DNA of 64,000 bases from Arabidopsis thaliana. Its lineage: Eukaryota; Streptophyta; Magnoliopsida; Brassicales; Brassicaceae. Under the pieces are notes generated by a model. It was not told where the DNA came from, made no database searches, and saw nothing but the letters and a program-made list of their open reading frames with translations. A program made the position numbers and the translations under genes. Position 1 is the stretch's first letter, and each line of letters starts with the position of its first letter. Below, one piece after another: positions 33,590 through 45,390 of this stretch. The stretch lies in the NCBI RefSeq assembly GCF_000001735.4, contig NC_003075.7:1985001-2049000 (forward strand). Direction: 5' to 3'.

Positions 33590-33945
33590 AAAATAATTAA
33601 GAGCGTCGCATAAACCTAGCAAATCCATCAAAAAATTTGCTAGGGATTTGCTACTACGAATACATGAACTCACAACTCTATCGCAGGTTTGCTACAGATA
33701 AATGAATCGCAACTCCCTCACAAAGTTTGCAATGAATTTGCTACATTTATTATTACTCGCAAATTGCGAGTGAATAGCGAGACATTTATTCCTTTGCAAA
33801 ATTTGCGAGGGAATTACTACCGATTCTCATTTGCAACAAGCGTTTTGCGAGAAATTGACATTCGTCGCAATTCCCTCGGTAATAGCGATTTGCGAGGGAT
33901 TAGATATGGGATCTTCCCTCGCAAAAGACTTGTTTTCTTGTATCA
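33590..33945 (+). repeat. CACTA 3' subterminal repeats and terminus
   Basis: Multiple TTGCGAGGGATTTGC and inverted CAAATCC/CTCGCAA units. The block ends ACTTGTTTTCTTGTA at about 33931-33945, which resembles a CACTA 3' end (TTTTCTTGTAGTG) lacking GTG. LINE coding sequence starts directly after it. Confidence 0.7.
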
Positions 33946-35323
33946 CACAAGAAATGGATTATATACTGTGAAATCTGGTTATGATTTGTGTAGCAGGAAA
34001 ACGCATAAACAACTCTTCACGGAAGCTGAATCAAGACCATCTCTAAGTCCTTTATTTGAAAAAGTATGGAATATTAAAACGGGGCCAAAAATCAAGATGT
34101 TTATTTGGAAAGCTTTGAAAGGAGCTCTTGATGTAGAAGACATGCTAAAAAATTGAGGTGTGAATCCAAAAGATGGTTGCTTGTTCTGTGAAGAGGACAC
34201 TGGAACAATTAGTCATATACTATTTCAGTGTCCATTAGCAAGACAAGTATGGGCATTATTGAATGTACCATATCTAGTGCATGGTTTTAGAGATTCAATT
34301 TATTCCAATATGAATCACTTGGTGCAGATTTCACAGGCCTAGACAGTTCCTCAAGACATCGGATATGTTAATTCTTGGATTTTATGGATATTATGGAAAA
34401 ACAGGAACAAAAGCTTTTGAAGAAGGACATCAATGGTGGATGGCTCAGAGAAATGGATTTCCTTTGACTGGAGCTCAAGATTCTCTGGAACAAAGATGTA
34501 TTGCACCTCAATTTGGAGAGCTAAAATGTAACATAGGTTTTGCATGGTTTCGGAAAAAACCTCTATCTGGAGCTGCCTGGGTGGTTAGGGATTCATACGG
34601 TTCAGTTTACTCCATAGTTGAAAAGCCTATACTCTAGGTACACTTTTTGTTTGAAAGCAAAACTTAAAAGTTGGGAATGGACTCAGATGGTATGAATTGG
34701 CACAACTTGGAGAGGGCTTCTTGTTTTGAAGTCATTCAAGCTCTAAACAAACCAATAGAATGGCTAGCTATTATCAATCACATAGCTGAATTGTTGAGTT
34801 TTACAAAGAACAAGCCAAATTGGTTTGTTATCATGGAACAACCAAGTGCTAATAAAGGTGCTTTTGAGATAGCAAACAGTGTCTTAACAGGGTTTCGCCT
34901 GCAATCATATGTTGCAAGAGGACATCCTCAATGGCTTGCTCAACTTTTTGCGAATGAGAGTGTTAAGATTCATGAACACATTTCCTAAAGAAGTTTGAAA
35001 TCGGAGAATGTTCTAAACGAGAACAAGCTACAAAGGAGAAAGAGGTAGGTTTTCAGTTGCCTTCAAAGAAGCGATAACTCACTCTACATAGTCTGTCAAG
35101 ATGTTTTTGGTATGTTTAACAGGAACAAAGGAAGGAATTTTTTGGCTCATGCATTGTCATCTTGCAGGATTAAGAATGTTGACAAAGACAGAGTTTAGTC
35201 CTTTCAATCGGGTTTAAGTCTAAATTTTAGTCTAATATGTTGAAGTTTAACAGGGATTATCAATTTTCATGTGATGGATGTCACCACTGTATTAATACGA
35301 CTAGAGAAAAAAAAAAAAAAAAA
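33946..35323 (+). pseudogene. 3' end of a LINE (zf-RVT and RNase H-like domains)
   Basis: Coding for the end of LINE ORF2: GLYTVKSGYDLCSRK, WNIKTGPKIKMFIWKAL and the zinc motif CLFCEEDTGTISHILFQC of zf-RVT (about 33955-34240). A stop at 34156 and a frameshift near 34340 follow. An RNase H-like part (GELKCNIGFAW, SGAAWVVRDSYGSV) ends with a C-terminus near 35199 (RNFLAHALSSC). A poly(A) run of 17 A at 35307-35323 marks the 3' end. The 5' part was cut off by the CACTA element; it could be the other half of the DUF4283 fragment at 12556, which has the same orientation, but that is unproven. Confidence 0.8.
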
Positions 35324-35470
35324 CGTAATCAGATTAGGCCCACTTAAGCCGGTTCTCCTTGACAGAACCGGTTGGTTTTTTCTGTGAATTACTAACCAGT
35401 TTTATACTGTCGGATCCTTAAAAAACCTCATAAACCCTTGAAGCTCGAGGAATTGTGTAAAACCACTCCA

Positions 35471-38400
35471 ATGGCGATTCTGGACAAATTGTTTCGAGCA
35501 TCTCGAGCATGGCGCGGATCACTCTCTCATTCTAAATCCATGGTTCCTTCGCAATCACCACGGGCACGAGAGCTTCGTCGCTGTTTCCACCACGGTACTC
35601 TAGCGAATTCAATTTGTAGATAATTTTTGGTGATCCCTTGATTTCGAGTGAATCCATTTGATTGTAAGAATTGCTAATTAGTTTAAAAATTGGAACTTTC
35701 GGGGAATTGAGAACACAAGAAGCTGTTTTGTCTTATGATCCCTTAATTTTGATTTTTGGTCATGTACTTATGATGAAGAAATGATACTACTTCTCTGTCC
35801 AAGTAGAATCTTTGTCTCTTAGTTAAAAGTTTGGGTCTTTGATATTGCAGGAAACTTTGAGCAGAGTAATTCAAAAGTAAATCAAGTCTTGAGATCTTGC
35901 AGCACCCTAAACGATTCTCCATACTTTTCCATGGCACCTGCAGTTTTGGGTGCTCTCTTTAGCGTTGGAGTAATTGGAGTAGCTTATGCTGAATCTGATG
36001 AGGTTTTGTAACACAACACAAAAACAACAAAATTGAATCATTGGTGTTGAACTGTTGATAGATGTCCTTTTATGTAACACAGTTAGTTTTACTGACTCTT
36101 GCAGGCTAATAATGACAAGTCTTCTGCCCCAATAGATCCTAATGACGAAACGTCATCTGCCCCAATAGATCCTCCACCAAACTATGTAGACATTGCCAAG
36201 AAAGAACGAGCTCGAGTTGAAGAACTTATACAAAGTAAAGGAACTCAATATGGTTCTTACCCACGGTTCAATGTTGCTGTAAGAGGTCAAAAGGTTTCCG
36301 CAATGATCCCTCTTTTTTTGTTTCTCTAGTTTCAAGAATTTGGGTATATGACTAACTTCTGAGTGTTCCTTGATGCATATTTGTGATGAGACAAATGTTT
36401 GTTCTATGTTTTAGATTACGTTGAAGTTCCAAGTTCCTTCTACTTGTGAAGTCGCACAATTAATATCAAACATTGGATCCCAACTAGGTGTGAAAGTCTC
36501 AGATCGTACTGGTGGTTCAGATATGCTATTGCGTGCTTGGGACAAGTAATTTTCTTTCTCTACTCAATTTTCTCCAAGATCCAATATTTGAAGACTGATC
36601 TATAGTTAAAATTAATCTCTACTCCATTCTTGTTACCTCAGTCCAGTCGCTTGGCAAATAACACTTCGCAGTGTGGAAAACAAGAAGAAACTTGGAGAGA
36701 GTGAAGATGATTCAGATGATGACTTGTGCATTCTTATCTTTGGTTCCTTACTTACCTCGGATAAAGTGGTAAGTTTTAGTTCTCTTTCGAATATTCACTC
36801 AACCTTTAAATGGTCTTTTGTTTGATAACATCTTAACGATGCTTCAAAATGTGTTAGGAAGTTGAGTTTATAAAGAAGGGAAGTTTGACTACTGAAGAAC
36901 TTGAGGCTTTTGTTTCAGCTTTGGGAGTAGCTGGAACAAAAGCTGGACAAAATAAGGGAAGCGGCAGTAGAGGAAGCACTCGTGATTCGTCTACAGACAA
37001 ATCTATCTCCCAGTTGGAGTCTATGGGAGTCAGAATCTATGGAGTTAATAAACCTCTTGGGGATGATTCTATGGATGAGATATCATGGGACAATATTGCT
37101 GGATATGATCAGCAAAAGCGGTAAGCTTTTGTTACATCTTTGCCTTGTATTCCATTAATATGGCATATAATATATTAGTTTCTATCATGATGCAGAGAGA
37201 TAGAAGATACAATATTGATGGCTCTTCATAGTCCTGAAGTGTATGATGATATTGTACGTGGTACACGGTCCAAATTTGAATCCAACAGACCTCGGGCTGT
37301 TCTATTTGAGGGTCCACCAGGTTAGCACAAGAAGAGTGCATTTACAATTTCGTCGTTCTCTGTAGAAACAAATTTGAATCTGATGTCCATAAACTCTAAC
37401 CATAGGAACTGGGAAGACATCTTGTGCGCGTGTTATTGCTAATCAGGCGGTGAGTAGTCGATAACTTGCAAACCCTTTTTGACCTTTCAATTTTTTTGGA
37501 ATCTGGAGCTCTAACGTTTTGCGATATTTGTCAGGGCATACCATTGTTGTATGTGCCGCTTGAAGCTGTAATGTCTAAGTACTATGGTGAAAGCGAGCGT
37601 CTTCTTGGGGCTGTGTTTTCTCAAGCAAATGAGCTCCCTGATGGTGCGATTATATTTCTTGATGAGGTGAAGAAAATATTACTCCTTTTATATTGTTGTC
37701 TGACTTTTCCTTTCAAAATTTGACTATGTTCAAAATTTCTACTTGTCTAACTCACAATCCAGATTGATGCATTTGCTATCTCTCGTGATAGTGAGATGCA
37801 TGAAGCAACGCGTAGAGTTTTGTCGGTACTACTAAGGCAGGTAACACATTCAAAATTGCCAATATCACATATCCACGAGATGAGAGACTAGTTATTACCA
37901 GTCTGATGAATCTGCTTCTATGTTTTTGCAGATTGATGGATTTGAACAAGAAAAAAAAGTGGTTGTGATTGCTGCAACCAATAGAAAACAAGATCTTGAT
38001 CCCGCTTTGATCAGGTAAGCAATTAAACATTTCAAACCCAGTTCAATTCGTGGCTGCAGTATCCTGATCAGTGTCCTATGTTTTTCATCTGTGTATCTTT
38101 AGCCGGTTCGATTCCATGATCATGTTTGACTTACCGGATTTACAAACTCGTCAAGAAATCATCGCTCAATACGCAAAACAACTCTCAAAGCCTGAACTAG
38201 TCCAGCTTGCTCAAGCCACAGAAGCGTAAAGTTTCCAACTTTCCTTTACCATATCAAACTAAAGTTCGAAACTTTTTATTTGATCAACTTCAAGGCCACC
38301 CGATCTTTCTATTCCTGATTAATTTGTGATGAATCCATATTGACTTTTGATGGTTACGCAGAATGTCAGGCAGAGATATTCGAGATGTATGTCAAGGAGC

Positions 38401-38673
38401 AGAACGAACATGGGCTTCAAAGGTTAAAACGGAATTTCGTCTTCTACACATGGCTAAATGTTACACCAACTGCAGATCATTAACCTTTATATTGTTGGAC
38501 AGTTGATTCGTCGAGCAAAAGCCGGTGGAGAAGAACAAAAGATCACTCTTCCTCCAATACAAGAGTACTTGGAAAGCGCTGAAGCTCGGCGCAAATCTCT
38601 TCGTAGTGTCACGGAGCAGAAGGAACAGAAATTTGCTGCTCGCTCCAAGAAACCTCTGCTTGATTTTGAGTGA
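35471..38673 (+). CDS. AAA-type ATPase, probably organellar membrane protein
   Basis: Spliced gene of 14 exons: 35471-35594, 35851-36002, 36105-36293, 36415-36545, 36642-36768, 36858-37120, 37196-37320, 37406-37449, 37535-37666, 37763-37840, 37932-38014, 38103-38225, 38362-38422, 38503-38673. They sum to 1803 nt, a 600-aa protein. The N-terminus (MAILDKLFRASRAWRG) is basic and Ser/Arg-rich like a mitochondrial presequence, followed by a hydrophobic segment at about residues 69-88. The single AAA domain has Walker A GPPGTGKT (about 368-375), Walker B AIIFLDEID (about 423-431) and a second region of homology AATNRKQDLDPALISRFD. The C-terminus is lysine/arginine-rich. I recall this protein as like A. 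thaliana At4g04180. Substrates are unknown. A LINE poly(A) tract ends 147 bp before the ATG, so the promoter is short or overlaps the LINE. Confidence 0.9.
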
Positions 38674-39872
38674 CAATATTCATCTAGCAAACAATACTTA
38701 CGGAGGATTAACTTACTTACACAGACAGTAGGAAGTTTCTTCTGTTCTGTGAATTTGACTTGTCAATATCAAAGCCTGAAGATGTTGTAAAAATTACAGT
38801 TCATAATATATGAAAGTACTAGGCGTTTGGGTACCCATTCGGGTTTGGATCGGGTATTTCGGATTTTGGGGTTTTCGGATTTAGAGGTAGAACCCATTCG
38901 GGTAATTCTTGATTTCGGGTTCAGATCGGATTCGGATCAGATATTTCGGGTTCGGATTCGGATTACTTGAAGTTCTCAAAAATTAAATTTTTATAACCAA
39001 ATCGATCCAAACTACTTGAAAATAAACAAAATATCTAAAAACGTTGAACATTTTTTACCCAAATTTACTTAAAAAGTATATTAAAAACCTAAAAATATTT
39101 TAAATATTCAAAAATTCACATATTTTGACACTTAGATTATTACAAATATAAATATTTATAGATATTATTACTATGCATTTAAACTATAGATATGTTTGGA
39201 TACCCGTTCGGATATCGGTTTGGATCTGATTCGGTTTCAGATTTTAGGGTTTTGAAGTATAAACCTGTTCGGATATTTTAAAATTTCAGATTCAAATTCC
39301 GATCGGGAGCTCGGATTCGAATATTATGGCCAGCCCTAAACGACGTCGTGTTTGAAGATTTAGACTTGAAAGCGAAGAAACAAAATATACCTCTTTTAAA
39401 CAACACTATATGTAAGAAACCCAACTGGAACATGGTGGGACCTACTAGAGACAATACTCGTGTTACTACCGTCAGATGCTTTTAGATATTGTCGTCTATC
39501 CTGCGGTCGAGATTTCGTGTAATTTCAAAGCTAATACCGTGATCCATGATCTAGTAGTAACACTGAGAAGAGGGACTGTGTTTTTAATCGGCTGCGTCGG
39601 ATCATTTCCTGTTGTTATCAAATTTTTCTAATCCGTATTCGCTAGTTGCTTTCTGCTTGTTCACGCGTTGAATCTCCTCGTACTTTGCGGAATTCAGATT
39701 TCTCGAACGGGTATGTACTTGTTATGCCTAGAAACTGTTCGATGAAATGCCTAACTGAGAATGTTTTTACAATTTCTCTCTGTTTGATGTATCTTTTTTT
39801 ATAAATGAATGTTCAGGGTTTACAAGTTTGGTTTGTTCTTCAGTTCTTGAAGTGATTTGATACGGAGCAGTC
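38674..39872. other. Intergenic: TTCGGGTT-rich repeat and 5' region of the next gene
   Basis: From about 38818 to 39345 the DNA is full of TTCGGGTTCGGAT-type motifs in its outer parts with an AT-rich centre, ending GGCCAGCCCTAAACGACG, probably an old non-autonomous transposon. From about 39500 it is likely promoter and 5' untranslated region (with a possible intron) of the gene that starts at 39873. Confidence 0.5.
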
Positions 39873-41330
39873 ATGGATGGTGAGTGAATGATTCTTGTGC
39901 AATTGTGATTTTGTTTTTGCTTCAAGGAAGGCCCTTTCTTCACTTATCTTTGGGAATTGGTGAATTAGATGTAGAAACTTAGGAAAATGCTATAAAGCTT
40001 TGTTCTTTGCTATTGTTTTGTATGATGTAAAACTTCTTAGTATAACTTGTTAAAATCCCAATCTGCATTACCATCAATGCGTAGAAATTGCTTGGAAAAT
40101 TTAAATTGAGGTTGCATGGTTTTTGAATCCTAAGACCATTTTTTGAGAACTGTAACATTGGTGATTTCAAAATATTCAGTTGATTCACAACCAATGATGG
40201 AGGAGACTATACTGGTCGGTGATGACCTAATGACGGGTCCTCCATCTCCTGTTATCCCTCCTGAAATTGCTTCACATGTGCTTGAAGGTGTTGATTTGTG
40301 CGATGGGATTTTGAGGAATCTATTCCTGTGTATGTCTATGTATCCTCGGTTTGGTTTATAATTCTACCCTTACTTCTGTCAGTGAGTAGAATTGTTTTTT
40401 TTTTTTTTCTTGTTTTAGGTTTGCAAATCAATGATATTGAACCATTTTGCCAAGATGAGCTTGCATTGTATCGACAATGTGCTGAAAAGAGGGTAATTGT
40501 TGTTTAGCCATCGGCTCGGATTATAGTTATATAAAGCTTTTCATTCTCATATCATATCCACATCCATTTCCTTGACTTTTCTTGTTCTTCTATCCTTTTT
40601 GTAGGACAAAATATTGAGAGTTAGACTTCAAGAGAGCGAACACAAGTTAGGATTGTCTATGCCCATTGAACTCGCTAAGGAAAGGATTACGCAGCTTGAA
40701 GCTGAAGCCACATCTTTTGAGAGGTACTCTTTCTTAACAATGCAGTTATATTTTGTTTTGGATTTTCTTTACATGAAGAGTTTGTGCTACCATGTAATCA
40801 TGTATATCTACAGATGTTCACAAATCGAAACTATGTTCTTAAATCCAAATGTTCACTAAAACAGTTCATTTGTTTTATAATCAGGCACTTGATTCTAGCA
40901 AGTGGAGCTGAAGGAATAGAAGGATTTCGCCGGAGATGGAGTTTACACGGTCGGATGACGGATACCAAGTACTGTAACAAAACCTAACCTTATAAAACAA
41001 CCAATGCTCATAATATAATATCATGGAATTAATATGCTGCATGATAGTAGATGAACCCATCATAGTCCTTCCCAAATGCTGCGTACATAAATCTGATTTT
41101 TAGCATTATCGAAAGTGAAGCCTATAAACCCTTTGTGCTACAGTCTGTATTACTTTGGTTTGTTTCTTAGCTTAAAGCTAATTGTTTTTATTGTGTGTGG
41201 ATGTCACAGAAAAAGACTGGAGTCACTGAAGCAGGGAATGGAGAACAGGAACAAGGTTGAACATGAACATAACCAACACCATGATCAGTCCCCAAAACCT
41301 TCTGCTCCAAAAAGATGGTTCTTTTGGTGA
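39873..41330 (+). CDS. Small conserved plant protein with Cx9C pairs
   Basis: Six exons: 39873-39879, 40180-40329, 40419-40492, 40605-40723, 40885-40968, 41210-41330, total 555 nt, 184 aa. The protein begins MDVDSQPMMEETILVG. It contains C-x9-C (CDGILRNLFLC, with the last Cys made at the exon 2/3 junction), then nine residues, then another C-x9-C (CQDELALYRQC). A charged helix follows (ERITQLEAEATSFER, KKRLESLKQGMENRN), then a His-rich stretch and the end KRWFFW. Twin Cx9C pairs are typical of small proteins of the mitochondrial intermembrane space, but the rest does not let me name a family. By gene order it matches At4g04190. Start, all splice sites and length are consistent. Confidence 0.85.
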
Positions 41331-42164
41331 TTTCCATATTGAATCATGTTTTGGATCATAAAAGGTTCATAATCATTACACTTATGGTGCAGCAATGTAA
41401 CCACTTTTAGCTATTAAAAGTAACATTAAAAATCTAAAAAGTTTTATCTTCTCCATTAAATTCGCTCTTAGTCTTTACAAATGTCAAATTGAGTAATCAA
41501 TTTCTTTCGGTAATAATAGGGATGTGCATTTTAACTAAACCAAACCGATCCAAACCAAACCCAAGTTTAGATTCAAACCATTCGGTTATGTTTCTTCTCA
41601 ACCCAAATGGTTCGGTTCGGTTTGGTATTAAACAAACCGAATTGACAACCCAATATATTTATTTAATTAATTAATTAATAATATTGTATATTACTAAATA
41701 TGAAATAGTTTGCACTTTTAATTTCTTTTCATGGTTTTTTTGAATTATTAAAACTTTTGCTTAAGTTAACTATTATCAAATTCAAAGTTCAAACAATAAT
41801 GTACGGTTACAATGATTAGTTTTTTAAAACCGAATTAAAACCAAACCGAAGAAGCCAAACGGAACCAAACCCGAACATAGATTGATCCAAACCCAAACCA
41901 AACCATACTAACCTCGGTTGAGTTTGATTAGAATTTTACAAAACCCAAATAAATCGAACCGAATCGAACACAAACGGGACCAGAAATTAAACAGAAATGC
42001 CGAACCGAACTTAATAATTTCTTGTTTTTTCTGAAGCCCATTTGAGGCCCAATATCTCCCTCTACGAAACGACATCGTTCTTACCGAAAACGTCTGCTAT
42101 ATCTGACAGTATCTAGCACTCTGCAAGAGAAACTTCGAAGATTTTGATATTGTAACGATCCGCC
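41331..42164. other. Intergenic with AACCGAACC-type repeat
   Basis: About 41515-42010 is rich in CCAAACCGA / GGTTCGGTTTGG motifs in both orientations around an AT-rich core, the look of a degenerate inverted-repeat transposon. 42010-42164 is the probable promoter of the signal peptidase gene. Confidence 0.5.
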
Positions 42165-43866
42165 ATGGAAGAGAAGAAGACAGAATCCGCGACTAAGAAC
42201 GTTAAAAAGGTTAACTTGTTAGACCACATCGCAATCAAACACCTCCTTGATGAATCCGTCTCCGATGTAAGTCATAAACACATCAATCAATCCCCACAAT
42301 TTCGTTCTCGATATCAAAGTTTTGTCCTTTATCGCTGTGTAGATCGTTACGAGCAGAGGGTACAAGGAGGATGTGAGATTAAGCAACGTCAAATTTCTGT
42401 TAGGAGGGATTATAATCGTGGTTGCTCTTGTTGCTCAATTCTACAACAAGAAGTTTCCTGAGAACAGAGACTTTTTGATCTGCTGCATCGGATTATATCC
42501 TTTTGATTCCCATTTGATTTGCTAGGGTTAAGATGAAATTGAATTGAATTTGATAATTGTTTCCTTGTGTATGGCTTGATTGGTTTGTGTTGTGTGCATT
42601 AGATTTTGAGATACTATAATGTCTATTAGGTATGAATGTTATGTATAATCAGAGAAATTTCTCAAAGTCTTTATCTTTTGGATATAATTTTTGAATAAGA
42701 TGTGGGATTTGTTTGCTTCTTGACTTTGGCAAGTATGTGGTGTTGACTGCGGTAATGCAGCTGATTCTGTACATTAAGGAGAAGAACGCTATCTTGTTCA
42801 CCTATCCTCTTGAGGTTTGTTCTCTTGACTGCTTAGAAAATGTGGTTAGGTTGTGTGCTTTTGGGCTACATTCTTGTTTTTGCTTGTATCATAACCAGGG
42901 ACTGTTGTTTCTGTGATTCGGTGCATATTTTCTCTTCATAACTAGAACTATATTTTGATGTCCTTCTGTTTTGTAACCACTTAGAATTGTTCTTCTGCTA
43001 GCTTCACATGTGTTGTAGAGTTCTCATATCTTAGGTGATCTTGGTGTTTGGCATTTGAGCTATAGCAGGTGCTACATCTCCCTTTCACTCCACTCATTCT
43101 AAACCAACTTTTTCTCAATGTGTTACTTGATTCGTCGATATCTTGATTATTCGGGGTGTGGAAGTTCGTGTAACTCTTGGTATTTGTGATTCTGGCGATG
43201 TCTTGTTATATGAGACACACTTGTTCAAAATGATTCTGGAATTTAATGTTGGTGTTTGTGGCTTTTGTTATTTGTCTCATCAGCTGGAAAAAGTTTCCCA
43301 TCTCAATTAATTTGTATACGAAAAAATGCGATCTTTCAAAACATTTGATTAGTTCTCATTATGGTTAAGGTCAGAATAGGCAACAAAGCTAGAGAACTCC
43401 ATTTGTTTTGCCATTTCAGTTTCTATGATAATTTGGTTTGCAGATTATTCATATATTTTGCTACTGTTAGGACATGTATATTTGGTTGTTTTGCTGACTT
43501 GAAATTCGGATGGTTAATAATATGCAGGGATCATTCACCAGCACTGGTTTGGTGGTATCTTCCAAGTTACCTAGATTCTCTGATCAGTACACTCTAACCA
43601 TCGACAGTGCTGATCCGCAATCAATCTCAGCTGGGAAGTCGGTTCAGTTCACCAAAAGTGTCACTCAATGGTCTCTTTCTTTCTGCATTTTTCATACACG
43701 TGCTCACACCATATCCTTTGCATTGCGTAAGCTGTTGATTTTGTTTTTGTATGTGTATTCTAGGCTCACAAAAGATGGAGTTCTTGTCGAGGGTTTATTC
43801 TGGAAAGATGTTGAAGCCCTAGTCAAAGAGTACACAGAAGCAGGAGAACCAAAGAAGAAGAGATGA
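42165..43866 (+). CDS. SPC25: Signal peptidase complex 25-kDa subunit (SPC25/SPCS2)
   Basis: Non-catalytic subunit of the ER signal peptidase complex, a membrane protein that helps remove signal peptides. Five exons: 42165-42266, 42343-42495, 42733-42816, 43528-43670, 43764-43866, total 585 nt, 194 aa. It has two membrane segments (FLLGGIIIVVALVAQF and the segment around GLYVVLTAVMQLILY), then the conserved GSFTSTGLVVSSKLPRFSD and a lysine-rich end (GEPKKKR). Intron 2 is unusual: the donor side reads ATATCCTTTT, the U12-type consensus, and the frame requires the intron to end just before GTATGTGG, leaving AT-AA ends; a TTCTTGAC branch-like sequence lies 10 bp upstream. Placing the boundary one base later gives the same protein. 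By order it matches At4g04200. Confidence 0.92.
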
Positions 43867-45390
43867 TCATCTATAATGGGAAAAGTATGTTGCTCCTTAT
43901 TAGTTCTAAATGTTACATTTTTTTTATGACTAAAATCGATGGTGACTTGGTTTAAAAGACGACAGAGTTTTTGCCTCCTAACAGAAGATTCATTCTTATA
44001 AATTGGAACCAAATTTTCAAATCATTCCGAGATTTTTACAACCATCGATCTTATCATGTTCTCTTATTTGGAAATGTTGCCGTAAGCTAGACTTGTTCGG
44101 TCTTGTCTGGCCTAATTCAGTTATTTTGTTGTTATTGATCACTTAAGAAAATGTTATGTTGGGCTGGTCTGGTCCAACCCAATCAGTAATAAACAACTTA
44201 AAATATTAGTTTTCAAAAAATCCGATCTGAACTGAATTTGTGTCTGTCCGACATTAGCTTTTAACCAGAGTAACACTTCTACTCTAACTAGGTATGACCA
44301 AAATTTAACCATAAACATATTTTGAACCATAATTGTATTGTTTTTAAACTGGAACCGAATCGTAACCTGTCAATTATGATTAAAACCGAATCGTAACCTG
44401 TCAATCGTAATCGTAAAATGGTTAAAAACCATAATCGTTAACCGTAAAAAATAGAATAATTACCGTTAAAATATATATTAATTGTAACTGTCAATTAACC
44501 ATAATCGTATTAAAACCATAGTTAACCGTACGGTTAACCGCATAGTTAAAACCTTAAAAATACAATTTTAACTATTTATAATGCAAAGATAAATATCAAA
44601 TGTTCGAATAAAGATTTTCAAAAAGTAACTAAAGTTGCTTATAAAAAAATCTACAACATACTTTTCATTTTCTTAAAAGCAATTAAAAAAAAGTCGGATG
44701 ATACGTAAGATTTTGCCTTCAGTATTAAATGTATCGTAACCATCAAATAACCATAAGCATATTTAACCATAATTGTATTCATTCGTAATTTTATATAATC
44801 GTAACCGTTTTAACCGTATATATAATAATTAAAGTTATGTTTACAAAAAATTTGTAACTATAATTATTAGTTAATAAATCGTAACCGTAATAACCGTAAC
44901 CTTAGTGATGCCTAAATTCTCTCATTAAAGCGTAGATAAACCGGTGTTAAACCATGAAACCATGAGATTTTTTCCCCCTCTCATTTGTGAAGTTGATTCT
45001 AAAATTTAATGAAAAAATAATACTACAGTAAGGTATTAATGGGGGTGGAATATGAAGATATTATAAGCTTAGGAATATTAAAATAGAACAAGAACAAAAC
45101 GTCACTCCACAAGGAAAGTTACTAAAATTGACAAAACCACAAGTACCAACAAATCTAAGTTTTGTATTCCTCCTTTTTAAGTTACATAATTCCCCAATTC
45201 CTCCACCATATCACGCGCCCACGTGAATTAACCAGACACCACAAACCACACACATTAGTTATAACCTCCACGCGCTTAATCAGCGCGTATAACAAATGAA
45301 CGTCTCTCTAGCGTTGTTCGTTTTGATATCTTCTCGACTTCTCCACTTCTTTAGATTTGATTCTTCTTCTCTGATCTCTGAAAAAACACA
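43867..45390. other. Intergenic with AACCGTAATCGTAACC-type repeat
   Basis: About 44090-44910 contains many variants of AATCGTAACCG and GGTTAACCGT in both orientations, with AT-rich DNA between them. No gene. 45000-45390 is the likely promoter and 5' untranslated region of the UBX gene. Confidence 0.5.

Larger units (their letters stand above)
15989..33945 (+). mobile_element. CACTA (En/Spm) transposon, 5' truncated, with two nested insertions
   Basis: Host element for two later insertions. It carries a TNP2/DUF4218/DUF4216-type transposase gene, then a Transposase_24 (Ptta/En-Spm) type gene, both on the + strand. It ends in subterminal repeats (TTTGCGAGGGATTTGCTA-like) and a TTTTCTTGTA end that resembles a CACTA 3' terminus without its last three bases. 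The 5' terminus and the first part of the transposase are missing; the left edge is where Athila-like DNA stops. Inserted elements are 16189-25967 and 28988-31449. An alternative is two CACTA copies joined near 27900, because subterminal-type repeats also occur there. Confidence 0.7.
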
